From: Aplysia californica
Lineage: Eukaryota; Mollusca; Gastropoda; Aplysiida; Aplysiidae
Assembly: GCF_000002075.1 (NCBI RefSeq)
Contig: NW_004797491.1
Coordinates: 34,429-98,428, forward strand
DNA: 64,000 nucleotides
Direction of reading: 5' to 3'
The stretch's first letter is position 1. Each line of letters begins with the position of its first letter. Made by a program: the position numbers and the translations under genes. A model generated the notes under the pieces. The model saw only the letters and a list, made by a program, of their open reading frames with translations. It made no database searches and was not told the origin of the DNA. Shown here in pieces: positions 22,339-35,944 of the stretch.

Positions 22339-25300
22339 ACTATTTTCATCCAGACATAGGAAAAGAACAAATATAATGAAAGCTAACGTTAAAAGCTTAT
22401 GAAGGATAGGCCTGTAGGAACAGAAAATGTTTAAGATGTCTTTTGAAGCTATCAAGTGTTCTTATTTGTCTTAGTTTCATGGGTAATCTGTTCCACATAA
22501 ATGGACCAAGATATGAGAAAGATCTCTCTCCATATGATTTGTATGATTTTACAGGTGTCACAAGTAGGGTGTTATCGTTCGATGATCTTAGGTTTCTCCC
22601 TGGTTTATATATACTGATAAGTTCTTGCAGATAAAAAGGAGCAGTTTTATTTACACATTTGAAACACATGACGCAGATTTTAAATATTATTCGTTCTTTT
22701 ACAGGGAGCCAATGCAGTTCTTTTAATAATGGAGTGACATGGTCTCGTTTTTTAGATCTTGTTATCAGTCTAGCGGCATTGTTTTGAATTACTTGTAAAC
22801 GATTCAAATATTTGTTGTTCAGACCTGCTAGGAGTGAGTTACAATAGTCTAATCTAGATAGGATAAGAGATGTTACCAGTGTTTTTGTGGTCTCTTCGCT
22901 TAAGTACTTTCGAACTAGGCCTATCCTTCTCAGCTGAAAATAAAGGGATTTGGACAGAGATCCTACAAACGAGCCCATTGATAAGTGGTGGTCAATATAT
23001 ACACCGAGATTCCTGACAACTTCTTTACTAGATGTCATATGCCCATATAAATCAAAGTTGACACTTTCCAGATCTTTATTTAATCGTGGATTTTTTATAA
23101 GAATGATGTCTGTCTTTTCTTCGTTTAGTTTCAATTTGTTTACTGTCATCCACTTTTTGATTTCATAAAAACATTGTTTAGTGATGGAAATCATGTTTGG
23201 TAGATCTTGAATGGTGCCATTAACATACATTTGGGAATCATCGGCATAAAAATGATAATTCAATCCATGATTTTGTAAAATGCTTGCTAAGGGCTGTGTA
23301 TATAGTGTAAAGAGCACTGGTCCAAGAACGGACCCCTGTGGAACTCCATAATCGAGCCTGACCTGCTTTGAAAAGCTATTTTTAATTTGCACTGACTGAA
23401 CTCTTTCTAGTAAATATGACTTAAACCATGAAAGCACAGTACCCGATAAGCCAAATGAGCGTTCAAGTCTTGTGAGTAGAATAGCATGGTCAATTGTGTC
23501 AAAAGCTGCGGACAGATCCAAAAGAGTTAAAAGACAGATGTTTTTGCTATCAATGGAATCCAATAAATCAGACGTTACCTTTAAAAGCGCAGTTTCGGTA
23601 CTATGATGAGTTTTATAGGCAGATTGGTAAATTTCCTCAAGACCATTTTTTCTCATGTGAGACAAAACTTGACTTAAAACAATCTTCTCTAGAATTTTTG
23701 AGACAAATTGCAAATTCGAAACTGGTCGATAGTTTTTAAATTCATTTTTATCAAGCCCGGGTTTTTTCAATAAAGGTTTTACAATAGCTTGTTTGAAAGT
23801 ATTAGGTACTGTGCCAGTGGCAAGTGACATATTCACTATCTGAGTAATGTGAGGTAGGACAATATCAATACATGTTTTGAATACATGAGCAGGCATTGGG
23901 TCAAGGTCGCATGTTTTTATGGTTGACCCATTAATACAATTTAAAATATCACTACTTGTAACTGGACTAAAAGAATCTAATATTTGTCCAGTAAATTCTG
24001 AAAATTCCAAATTTCCATTTGGCTCTAGGTCGAGAGAAGAGCGTATGGTATTAATTTTGTCATTGAAAAAAGTCACAAATAAACTACAAAGTTCGTCATC
24101 TGATGTTGCAGAGGGGAGAGGAGATATTGTTTCTTTTCCCAGAATAGCATTGGTAGTCTGAACGAGTTGTTTGGGTGATTTAACATCTTGTAATTCATGT
24201 AGATAGTATCTTTTCTTGTTATTTTCGATGATTGAGTTGACTTTGTCTCGGTGGTTAATAAAGATGTCTCTGTGAACTTGAAGTTTTGATTTCCTCCACC
24301 TGCGTTCTGCCTGACGTCGATGTTTCTTGGCCTCTTTGATTTCAAGTGAAAACCAAGGAGAAAAGGGTCTCGAAGAAATGTTTCTTTTTACCATTGGCGC
24401 ATGTTGGTCGATTGCCGCTTTGAGAGTGTCATGAAATGTGTCTGCATCTAGGGAGGATAGACTTGTCAGTGTTTTGCTCACGTCGTCCCGAAGTGCCTGT
24501 GTGTCTATTGTTCTCGTGTTCCTTGAAAGTATGCTTCTTCTTACGTGTTTTGGTTTGGAGATGTTAATGTTAGCTATCAGAAGAGAATGGTCAGAGATAG
24601 CCTTATCTAAAACCTGATGTTTAAGAACATGTTGGTCAGCAGTGTTGGTAATTAGCAGGTCCACAATGTGACCACTACGATGTGTCGGCTCTTTGATTAG
24701 CTGCTGTAGATTATGATCATCAAGAATTGAAACAAGGCGTTTGGTGTCTGGAACAGATGGAACATCAAAGTGAAAGTTGAAATCCCCTATGATGTAAAAG
24801 GGGGAGGCAGCTTGCTCTAGTTGAAAGAGTAGATCTTGGAATTCTATGAAGAATTCTTTACTTGTAAATTTATTTTTCTTGTTAGGTGGCGGTCGATAGA
24901 TACATGTCACACGGAAGATAAGTTGCTCTGATCTGATGAAAGCAGTGGCTGATTGAAATGTGCGATACGATGGACCACCGCAGATGAACTTTACTGGTAA
25001 ACCTCGCCGATGAATAAAAGCAATTCCGCCACCACGTGATCCGCGTGAAAAAGATTTAAGTTCAAAGCCGGGTGGTAGAAGGTCGGCTATGATAGATTCG
25101 TCGCCTTCTGTTCGAAGCCAAGTTTCTGTGATGCACAACAAGTCGATGTTCATTTCTTCAATTACGTCTCTTACAATGTTTGTTTTGTTGCAGCACGACT
25201 GGGTGTTAATACAGCCAATTCTTAAGTTGGGACAGTTATGTTGAAATACATTACGAGTGTCTATCTGTATTAGGTTTTTCTTGTTCACAGTAGTCGTAGT

Positions 25301-28300
25301 TCTATTCTTAGAAACAGTGTCACGAGGAATCCCCTGACACACCATAATTTTTCTCTGTTTCCTTGTCCCACCTCTCGTACCCCTCTTGTCACTCTTTACT
25401 ACCTTTGATTGACAAACACAGCTGTTTCTAACTCCTAACTGGGCCAAACTAGTAAGCACATTTGATGGTACACTCAGACTTGGATTGTTTACGTTTAACA
25501 GCTGATCTTTTGTGTACTTAGTTGTTTTCCCTGTTTGATTCAGTGCGCAAGGGTGTAACACAGGGAAAACCCGAACATGGTGGTATGATCTAGAGTTCAC
25601 TACAAAACTGTAAACATGGCCAAAATAGTTCAATAGGGCCAGGGTAAGAATTACAAGTTCCATGGCTAATATTAGACTAGATCTTGTCTTTATATGTACT
25701 ATTTTTACACCACTAGATGAAGCAAATCAAGGGCCCTCACATGATATTAAATTCCTAGAAAACACAATTCATAATCTTGAGAAATGGCGAAAAAATGCAT
25801 AGAGCTGTTTCAGCAGCCTGCTAGGCGCTTGAACACAACTGTACTCAAATAAACAATACAGATGTATTCTACAAACCATACTGAAAATGTTGGTATATAA
25901 TATGTTGATATTTATTTGAATTTATGGCCCCCAAGACCTGTGAACTGCGCACTAGTCGTCATCTCATTTCGCCCTCCCGATAAAAATTTGTCCACAAGCC
26001 GAAAATAATATGTAGCGAATGAGTTAACAAACAACCTAATACAAATGAGAACAAGTCCTTCCCCCCCCCCCCCCCCAAACTTAACAAAAACACACCCAGA
26101 AATTTTTCAGAAAGTCTGACATATTTAGTAGATCAGAGAAAGCAAAAGAATACTACTCACCCTTCAAGATCTCTGTAGCAGTTTCAACACAACGTAGGGC
26201 TGGGGAGCAGTAGACGAATGAAACTGTCTCACCAGAATCTCGAATCGCCTCCCCTGAGAGTTAAAATTGGAAGAATGAGTTCTCGATTCATTGTTTTGAA
26301 AATAATATATATATATATATATATACATATATATCGCTAGCCGAGTGATTCAACCGCCTAAGTGCCAAGAGACAAATTTTTCAGGAGAAGCAAAAAACTG
26401 TTTTATTTCTTTATGCTCGTACCTATGAATCTGAAATTCAGATATATGATACAATGTGAAGTAGTACGATGGTCCGTAATTAACTTTAAAAAAAAAAGCT
26501 TTCTCTTACATAAGTTACCTGGACATAGGTGGTTTAGACATACAAAATCTGTGTGATTCAACTGCCTAAGAGACAGTATAACGGTGTCTAGGCATTTGAA
26601 TCACGTTAATCAACGCCACTTGACGAGCGCCAGTGGTAGCTTGGGCGTTCAAGTAATCAACAAAAGCAAATCATAATAGATTTGAGAGTAATTATAAAGT
26701 TAAGAGTAAACATGTCAGTTATTTGGTTGGGTTTTCTAGGGCAGGACTGTATTTGGCCTCATCGAGTTGGTAAAAAAGACCATTCATCTTAACGTTCAAT
26801 CAGTAGTGGATGTTTTTGTTCAGTGTGAATCAAAGGCAACGAACGTTTATGACAACGGGGTCATCTTTGTTTCAGCCAGATCCGAATGGTCCAGAAATCG
26901 AACATCAAAAAGAGGGTGGGGTGGGGGGGGGAGGGGGGAGTATTGTCTTGCTTTCTTAAAAACGTTCAAGATTATCCATGAGCACATAGACCATACCATT
27001 TTTCAGGACCTTTCAATTACTCTGTGTGTGCTGTCCACTTCCATTTGTGTTTGTTCCTTTTAAAGGAATTTGTGTTCAACAGTTTTGCTCTATCTTGTAC
27101 AAACGTTGGTGATTGANNNNNNNNNNNNNNNNNNNNNNNNNNNNNNNNNNNNNNNNNNNNNNNNNNNNNNNNNNNNNNNNNNNNNNNNNNNNNNNNNNNN
27201 NNNNNNNNNNNNNNNNGTCTTGCTTTCTTAAAAAATTTCTAGATTCTTCATGAGGACATAGACCATACCATTTTTCAGGGTCATTTCGATTACACTGTGT
27301 GTGCTGTCCACTTCCATTTGTGTTTGTTCCTTTTAAAGGAATTTGTGTTCAACAGTTTTGCTCTATCTTGTACAAACGTTGGTGATTGAATTTGGCAAGA
27401 TAGCGTTGTGGTCCGATAAGTACAGCCATCACTGTATATAATGAACATGGCATGTTTATTGTCAGTATCTCCTCCAGGAAATTACTGACACAAGAAGAGA
27501 ATTCATTGGCAATCAAATGGTCCTTCTCCTTCGTGCCCAGTGTGACACTTCACATCTTTGGTTACCAAATTAAAAAAAATATAGACAGCTAATTTGGTCC
27601 TGTGATGATATAGTGCAGCAGATGTGTTCAACGCCGTATTAACAAATCCACTTCCAAGTTCATGCACACTAGACAAAATCTGGTCCCATCCACTGGCTTT
27701 TGGACAAGCTTCTTGTAAGATTCTGCATACATCACATTGATCCTTCCGACATACAAAAAACAACAGGTAGCTTTTTGAATGTTTCTCCAAAGTTGTGTGG
27801 GACAATGAGTGACTCTTTCCGTTTTCTTTGGTACTCTCTATAAAGGCCTCAGAGGCTTCAAAAGGGTTAGTCAAGATAGATTTTGTCTGTGTTCTTCTGT
27901 AGTAAAGGGAAAGCAATTTCGTCAAGTTTGTCGACGAATTACTTATCACAAAATTGTTTGTCCTCTTCTGCTCTCTGGTAATTTGACTATTGTAGAACTC
28001 CCATCTCCAAGTCAGGCAAACTGTCTCTGCAACAGTCATGAATAACCACAGTGTGAGGACAGTTGTATATAAACTTATTGTTTTGCATATTGGCAGAATG
28101 TAAGAGATTTGTTTCAAATTGAAGTGTAGGGTTGGAGAGTTGAAGTTGAAGGTTTGTTGAGAGAATTTTCGGGCCGAATATGTTTATGAGTTGCTTTTTT
28201 TTTTGAGTGACAAATTAAGTATCATCTCCCCGGCACTGATTAACTAATTACAGATTCAAGAAAGGTACATGACAGACACAGTAAGGGGCGTGAGAAACGT

Positions 28301-31300
28301 GAAAAGTCACGATAAAAATATTTTCCAATAAGTGTACTGAATGTGAAATAAGCGCCCTTAGCTGTCAGTCATAGACTTTTAAAAAAAATTAATTCGTTAG
28401 TAAATTTTGCCACAATTTACCGACCTTGTTGAGTCACTATTAACAAATTCTTTGATGCCATCTTGCCATTTCTCAACTACACTACTAAACATAGTGATAG
28501 ATCATGCAAACTATGGTGATTTTGATGTTACCCTCCAGTCTGTTTTGACAAAAGCAACAGTCGTGCGGGTCACTCCACCTATATGACCTCAACAACCTGC
28601 TGAATCTGCCTGATTCAACTGCCCATTCGCTGCCAAGCTGCAAAACTAGCACTTGGGTGGTTGAATCACGTGGAAATTGGGGACTAGTGTGACATAAGTG
28701 ATTGATTTACTAAAGGATTGAAACACTTTGCAGTAATCTTTCAAACTCGGGATTTTAACATTAGGTGTATTAAAGGCTGAACTGCATAAAGGGATCAAAA
28801 AGTAATTTTCGAAAATTTTGTCACTTAGGCGGTTGAATCACGGGGCTAGCGATAATATGGTCAGCATCATTCCAGAATAAACAAAATGAATTCTAGGAGG
28901 TTTAGCTTTGTTACTTTCTTCCCAGTTTTTAATGGGAAAATAAAACATGCCAAAATCATGATCCTGATTCAGCTCTCTCATATTCTTTAATTTTCTGAAA
29001 ACTTATCATGACATTTTGGAGTTATCCGCTTTTCATACTTATTAAGAAGTCCCTTTTGGGGGTTATATTTGACTACAATTTTTGACTGAAATAAAAAAAT
29101 GCTGTGCAGAATTCATTGTGCGAGAAAAAAACAACTCTCCTGTATTGGATCTTATGATGAATGCAATGATATCCTCTATCTAGCTTTGAAAAGGTGAATT
29201 TTTTTTTCAAACATAAAGACACTCAAAGATACAAACAGACCCATAAACAGTAGAGAAACTTGATACAAGTATACACACAGACTGAAACAAATGCAATGCC
29301 ACAAGTCTTTCAAATAAAAAACCATAAATATACACACCTATACACATGTATCAATTCACACGCCCACAAAGGATGAGGCCTCGTTTGTTTGCAACATCCT
29401 AATGGTGTTAAGATGTATACATACAGACTACAGACAAAAATACACATACAACTGTACTCCAACACAAACAAATATAATATAAATATAAGACAAGACACGT
29501 AAAGTTTCACAAACACATAAATATGCACACAGCTACATAAACATATATACGCATGTGCACATACACATTCGAACACACACAAAACTACAGTAATCACACA
29601 TACTCCTGTAAGTGTTCGCAAACAATATCCTATTTCACCTGTTATCCTCGCCTGGGCCTTGCCTATCTCTGTCAGAGGGCAATCTTTGTTGAAATCTTTG
29701 AATGACGCTCTAGGGACCATCTTCCTGGGACAGTTGATGTTAAAACGGCAGTATTTTCCTGTTGTGGACACGAAACTAGAAATGTGGGCTTTTGACGTGA
29801 AGAAAAATGAGAATTTTTAAACAGAATTTCTCATCTGGAAAGCACCTTCTCATCAACGTAAATGTAATAAATTCAGCTGTTTGATGATGATAAATGTAAG
29901 ACAGCATTTATTGATTTCATAATAATCATCATCACCCAAAAGAAATACATAAATGAGAAACTAAAGAAGTCTGATGCACATCAGGAGAACTTCGCTGAAT
30001 TCAAAATGAGTTCCAACTAAAACTGAAAATACTCTAAAGTCAGAGTGAAAACATATAGAGAACCTTCAAAATCGGAAAGTGACTGCCTAAAGCACAACGC
30101 CTAATCTGCGGTTGTTCAGTTTTGGCAGGCCGTCAGTCTACCTGAGCTCACTCCACGCACGGGGTTACATACCAAGGCAATTCTACACACTTTTGTTTTA
30201 AAGCTCACCAAAGACAACAGAGCTGTCAACATACACGAAGCGTTCCATCAATCAATGAAATTTTACTTTCAAAGTCTGGACTGTGAAAACGTGATAATAT
30301 CCAGAATAGTTTTTTTGGCTACATTTGACTGAAAACAGCCGTCATAGCCGTGGGAATGAGGGTAATGTTCATCTACTTCAAAGTTATGTAACAATCAAAG
30401 TAGTCTGTGAAATTCACCAAAACTCTCTCAGAGTAAAGACAACACAAGTGGGTATCCTCATTCCACAGAACATTTCAGTCGGTAAAGTAGTAATCCATAT
30501 TTGGGGATTTTTGTTGAATGACCAAATCTTAAGTGCTTGTAACGGAATTTCGATTATAAAACATCTTTTATTATTATTTTTTGGTACAATACAGTACAAT
30601 GAGCATATCTATGGAACCATGGATGTGTGCTCAGTGCACGCAACTTCGATACGTAATGTTTATTCTGTCTGGAGCAAATGTGCGCTCATTATCAGACATA
30701 GTTTTTTCTTTCTACAATGGCTTGGTCTTGTTATTTACCTCTTAATACACGGCACGCAAGTTCAGCCAGCTCACAGCAACACTCGATTGTTTACAGCCAT
30801 AACATATATCTATCAGGTCTTAGGCAGTCCATTGTATCTATTATAAAACTAATATTTACTGCTCGGATCATTCATTTCTTCCCTGTTTGGCGTTTATTTT
30901 CTTCAAATAGGTTAAACAGGGGCGGAGTTATAGGGAGGTTTGTGATAATGAAAACTTAAATGACACAATTGACTGCATACAGGAGGAATAGCCTTCCTTG
31001 CGTATACTAAGAGTCAATTTCTTTCAATAGACTAGTGACAAACTGACACGATATCGGAAAACACGGTGGTCTTTTAGCGTAGTCTGACAGTCGAATGTTC
31101 ACCCTATGTGTTGGCTGTGTCTGACCAGATCTCGAGCTTTTACAAATGGGGACGAGGTGGCCTTCTTCTTTTAATTAATGTTACAAATCCTCGGTGGCAT
31201 TTCTGGCAGTGTCATCCAGTCTTTTATTTAATAAATGAATAAAACAACAATTTTGCAATGGCACAGGTGCCTTGGACTTTTTTTCAGCTGCATTTGAACT

Positions 31301-34300
31301 TCAGTCACATTCTTACACCCACAAATTAGGCAAAGTTCATTCAAGAATGAGTTATGTTTCTCGCGTGTGTACTCCATTAGGAGCTTTTAGTCAACTTGTT
31401 AAAAATGAACCACGGGCTGAGGGATTTTTCACTAATATCGTAAAAATCGTCCCATCAACAAAGATAAAATTCATGCACATGAAGGGCAAGTGTGTCTCCT
31501 AAAAATGGAAACTATAATCTTTGAAATTGATAAAGAACTGTAGAACTTTAAAGGGCATAGAATGTGTAGCAAGCACAGTTACACGGGCAAATGACCAGGC
31601 ACTGGATGAGAATCAGATGGATGTAACTGAATGTCTCAACAACCATTCTCCAAATGATTAAATTTACAAACAATGTTCTCCATACAAGTACCAAAAATCT
31701 GTGAAATTTATAGACAACTTTAGAAATTAAATAAGCCTTAAGTGCGATTTAGATACATTAAATTAGTTGAAATTGAGAACATTTTGTGCACACAGTAACA
31801 CAAGCAAATATGATCGCATTTAGGTTGGGTTTTCGCAGACTGTCAGAGGGAAACTTGGTCTTTTCTTCAGGTATGAAATATTTTGTGGTTGCAGTGAGGA
31901 TACTGCCTATATTTAGTGTCAAAAGTGTCGATTACACCATGACCTGCCCGCAGGAGCAACCAGTGACCCCCACGTAACCCCACCCGGAGTGGTTCCGATG
32001 GTGACTTAATTACTTCCAGGTGTCGCTAGGCTAAGACACTAAGAGGCACGATTTCGGCCAGTTTTCGGCGCTGTGAAAGGCAAGCGGAACATCGAAATAG
32101 GAAAAACGGTCAAATATATAAAAATCAGTTGCACTGCAGGTTGTAGAACCAGTGGCTGACTATCCTTGAGATCTAGCAGGTGAACTCAGCTATATCTACC
32201 AAACTTTACATTGTTACATGTAGCAATAGTGAAGAAATAATTAAACGATACTAACATTATATACCGTCAAAGATCGTACATAACAAGATAGTTCACCCCT
32301 CTTTTTGAGCCAATTAAAAAAGTGTCCTCAAAATCCAGTGGCACCCTCTTCGCGTGCAGAGTTACCCTACTAGTGAGAAAAAAATTAAAGTGAAACTAAC
32401 AAGTTGTGCTATTCCTATTCTTCTTCTGGAGAAACAAAAGAGAGTTTCAAAACAGAGACTGCAGCGTCACCTCAAGCAATGTGGTTGCGGACATTATTTT
32501 GGCTGAGTGAACCATCTTGATGCGTACGATCTTTGATAGAGCCGGCCAGCTGTTCAGATGGAAAAAGGCCAAAACTTTGAATTTGCAGTTTCTTAATCTG
32601 TAGTACATGTTGCAAGTGCTCGAGAAATATTTTGTTGAAATTCAAATTCTACATGTAAATGTTGGTTAAAATAAAATCAAGAAAAAAATACATAATGAAC
32701 CTTATATGTGCAAGTGTTAAAACAATGAAATAGTATTTTTTTCTTTCCCTGGAAAGATTTTGTTTTTTGGGCAAGGACCAGTTGAACAGCTTGCTGGCAA
32801 TGTTGAGGTGTTCATCTCTACTACCTCTGATATATTCAGCTCCTTCTCCTTTCTTTCAATTTTTTCCTAAGCATTACATTGCAAAAAAAACATAACTTAA
32901 CTTCTTTTTAAAATAAAAAATTATTGCAGTATATATTTTCTGGACACAATACAGCATTTCTTAGTCAGAGTTTTATAGCACTAGCAACATAAATATACCA
33001 TATAAGTTCCGAAAATTAGAGGTTTACTTGGGAGTAACATACAAAGAAAAGAAGGAGGAGAGATAAGGATGATAGATGTTCAATAAGAAGAAGGAGCAAC
33101 CCACATCACAGCACCCGCCAACCATCTACTCAGCATTTCTAACACAAAACAGCAGTTCTTACCAGTGGCGTCAAAGCTTTTCTCAAACCACTTTCTGAAG
33201 AAGGCAAAGTCGCACCTCTCTGCGTGTCGTATGACAAAGAGTTTGCGCGGAGTGACGACAGTTTTTGATTTATTCACTTTGGCATAAAGATCCTCCTTCC
33301 GCCCGCTTAGCCAAAGGTTGTCATAATCTTCCTGGCCGGAATGTTCCATTTCCTTCTCCGGTCCACCACCATTGGCCGAGGCTAAAGGTGTGGAGTGGAA
33401 GGGGAGGGTCAACTTTCTGTGGGAGAAATAATTGTAGTATTATTTTCACCACAATTTTTTCCATCAAGTTAAAAAGTGTTCACAATGCGATGTGGGTGAG
33501 TCAAGAATCATACCCAGACTTATTCATTCTTTTTCTTCACTCCGCCTGTAGACCTCAATGGTACCTCAGTGTCAGAAGAGTGTGTGATATCTTTTGAAAA
33601 CTGACGACAAGATCCGGTCACCAGAGTACTATATTACATAGACAAGGGGAATGGGGTAAGCCGTAGCTCATTATCTTTATGCAAAGACATGCATAACATT
33701 TTTCATCAATATGGATTGTAGGGACAGAAAAATTTGGCAGCCTGCTGAAATACAATTTCTTTTTCTCTAAAATAAAAGCATAGAAGAAAAAAAAATCTCC
33801 CAATGTTTGAGAATTGTACTATATATGCGAGCCACAGCATTCTCCTTTTGCATTTGATGTCTATTAGAGCCTGTTGTTAAACCTTGTGGGCGCTCTCATG
33901 GTCGAGAGGTGTTCGCCTCTCATTCAATAGTCCAGGGTTCGAATCCGGAGAGCAACAGCAAAATTTTTTTCTCTATAATTTTCTCCTTTAATCTTCTTTC
34001 CTGCTCTCTAACAATGTTCTGTCGTCTGATTTCGTCTCCATTTTCTGCCTCCACCCCTTCACCTCCTTTGCCCCCTCCTCTAAGCTCCCGGCTCTTTCTG
34101 CTGCCTTTTTTCTGCTATGACGTGGCTCCTTCTCACTGCTGTCTTTTAGCAACACCTCTGATCTTATGGTAGGTAAGATCTAACACATAGCCTTCTTGGA
34201 AAAGGGCAAAAAGTCTCTGATGTCCTGTGTACAAGTTGCACAAGTTAAAGATCCCTTGTGGTAAAAAATCGGGCAAAATTCAAAAAATTTCCTACCAACT

Positions 34301-35902
34301 GAAAATGTCTAATGTTTCTCGTGCGCTCATATGACATTATGCAGTTGCGAGCGCTGAAAAAACACTTACCCAGATAAATAAAAATGGTAAAGCACGTGGG
34401 CAGCTAATAAGTAACAACTGTGCAGATGGGGAAAAGCACCTGTGCAACGTCCAGATCTCCATTTGAGAACACTTTGTGGTAAAATTCCCAGGGAAGAAAC
34501 CGGAGGTACCCGTTGTCCAGGATGTGCCCTTGAACCAACCGTCAGGGCTTCGCTCGTGCTCCTCCGGCTCCATGTACACAAAGTCCTCTTCCTTCAGCAG
34601 CAGCTCATCCGCCTGTAACGGACTATAGTCTTTGATGACCCGCCGCACCTGGAACAAGACATGCAATGTCATAATGATGAACAATTTTATGAGTGTCTAT
34701 GCGTTAAGAAACCACACACACTTCCGACACTTAAGTACCCTTGAGGTCTGTGGGTGTAGTGAAGAAAAAGAGTAAGTCTCGGCATGACTCGTGACTGAAT
34801 GGAAAAAACAACATGCGAGGCAGGCTGACAAAATGAGTTACTTCTCGCAATCCGTGAATGGAGAGGTTAGCTGAATATCGACAAAGGGGTCAAATTTGTA
34901 AGATTTTCAACTAATGTCATTTTCTTCGAGTTTAACATCGAGACCTCAGAATAACAAAGTTATATCTGCTCAATACCTAGTTTTGAGAAATTTGCTTGAT
35001 GTCAAAGATGTTTTAGTTCAACAATATTATTATGCCAAGCTTTTTCGAATGCAATTCTTTGAATATCTTAAAAATGACTCCGAGTATTCTAATGATTTTA
35101 AAGAACAGACAAATCGTTTGTTTTCTGACCTCATGGTTTCAGTAACTCTAAACGGTAAAAAATGTCAGAACTTTGTAATTCTGAGGTAGAGGTAGTGAAA
35201 TGTCAAAAAAGATGAAATTACAGAAATCTTTTCAGCAAAATTTGTGACAGCTTGCATCCTCACTTGAAATCAAAGTATTTTTCCACTATATAAGGGATGC
35301 AATATATACAATGGAAACTCTTTATTAGAAAGTGTAAGTTACCTACCTTTAAAACATTTGCACCTACTGCCTATTTGAAATGATTATAGATGGTCCAACT
35401 TACTCATTTCGCAGTTAGGGCGGATAAGAAAAAACAATTTTTAAAAACTTTATTGGGAATTTTCATTATGACTTTTACCAGCATCAAAGACTAATACACA
35501 AACAACTATGCAAATGCAAAGTAAAAATACAAGCCACAGTAATGTGCCATTCACACAAACTCCAAACCTCAGCCTCATTCTCTTACATATCCACATTACG
35601 TGCTATTTCTCACCAAACTATGGCAACAAAATACACCAAAAAAATGTTACCTCCACATTTTTAGTAGTTGCCTCTCTCGAGTACATTCGGAGCTCCCAGA
35701 GTGCCTCGCTCTTCGCATTCACTTCCTGGGCCAGCTTCATGAGCAGGTCGTGATGCGCTTCCTCGTATTGGAAGGCCAAGGTCATGTGTAACTGTTTCAT
35801 CTGTGGCTTCATCTCCACGCCTGAGGGCAGAAGGGGAGACAAGCATTCAGAATCCTCCAGGAGATAGAGAATGTGAAAGGAACCTTAATAATGATAACAA
35901 TG

Positions 35903-35944
<42 letters not shown>

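Larger units (their letters stand above)
22137..25700 (-). mobile_element. CR1/L2-group LINE, near full length
   Basis: Comprises the ORF above plus a 3' UTR holding a (GT)n array and a terminal tail at 22137-22220. On the minus strand the tail reads TGTAAAGCGCATTGAGC, then ATGCGCTCTATAAATG and ATTATTATT. The 5' boundary is not visible; I place it just upstream of the ATG. No clear target-site duplication was found. Confidence 0.85.
21282..26027. mobile_element. TTAA-flanked inverted-repeat element carrying the LINE
   Basis: TTAA followed by CTCATTCGCTAC at 21282-21297 is mirrored by GTAGCGAATGAG followed by TTAA at 26012-26027. TTAA duplications are typical of piggyBac-like and Kolobok elements. 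The left arm (to about 22136) and right arm (from about 25700) flank the LINE, so the LINE probably inserted into a roughly 1.2-kb non-autonomous element. No transposase is visible. Confidence 0.55.
26332..28855 (-). mobile_element. 2.5-kb TIR DNA transposon with decayed transposase, filling intron 8
   Basis: Terminal inverted repeats of about 35 bp: TCGCTAGCC, two variable bases, then GTGATTCAACCGCCTAAGTG at 26334-26364, mirrored at 28823-28852. Flanks suggest a TA duplication within an (AT)n run. Subterminal copies of GATTCAACYGCCYA occur near both ends in both orientations (about 26551, 26595, 28605, 28655). The minus strand has a transposase-like ORF at 28117-27503. A 100-N gap (27117-27216) with duplicated flanks interrupts it. 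Confidence 0.75.

Noticed and set aside
30325-30846. 173-codon plus-strand ORF in UBASH3 intron 7
   Set aside because: No domain, no splice context, biased composition and antisense to the gene; consistent with chance in AT-rich DNA.
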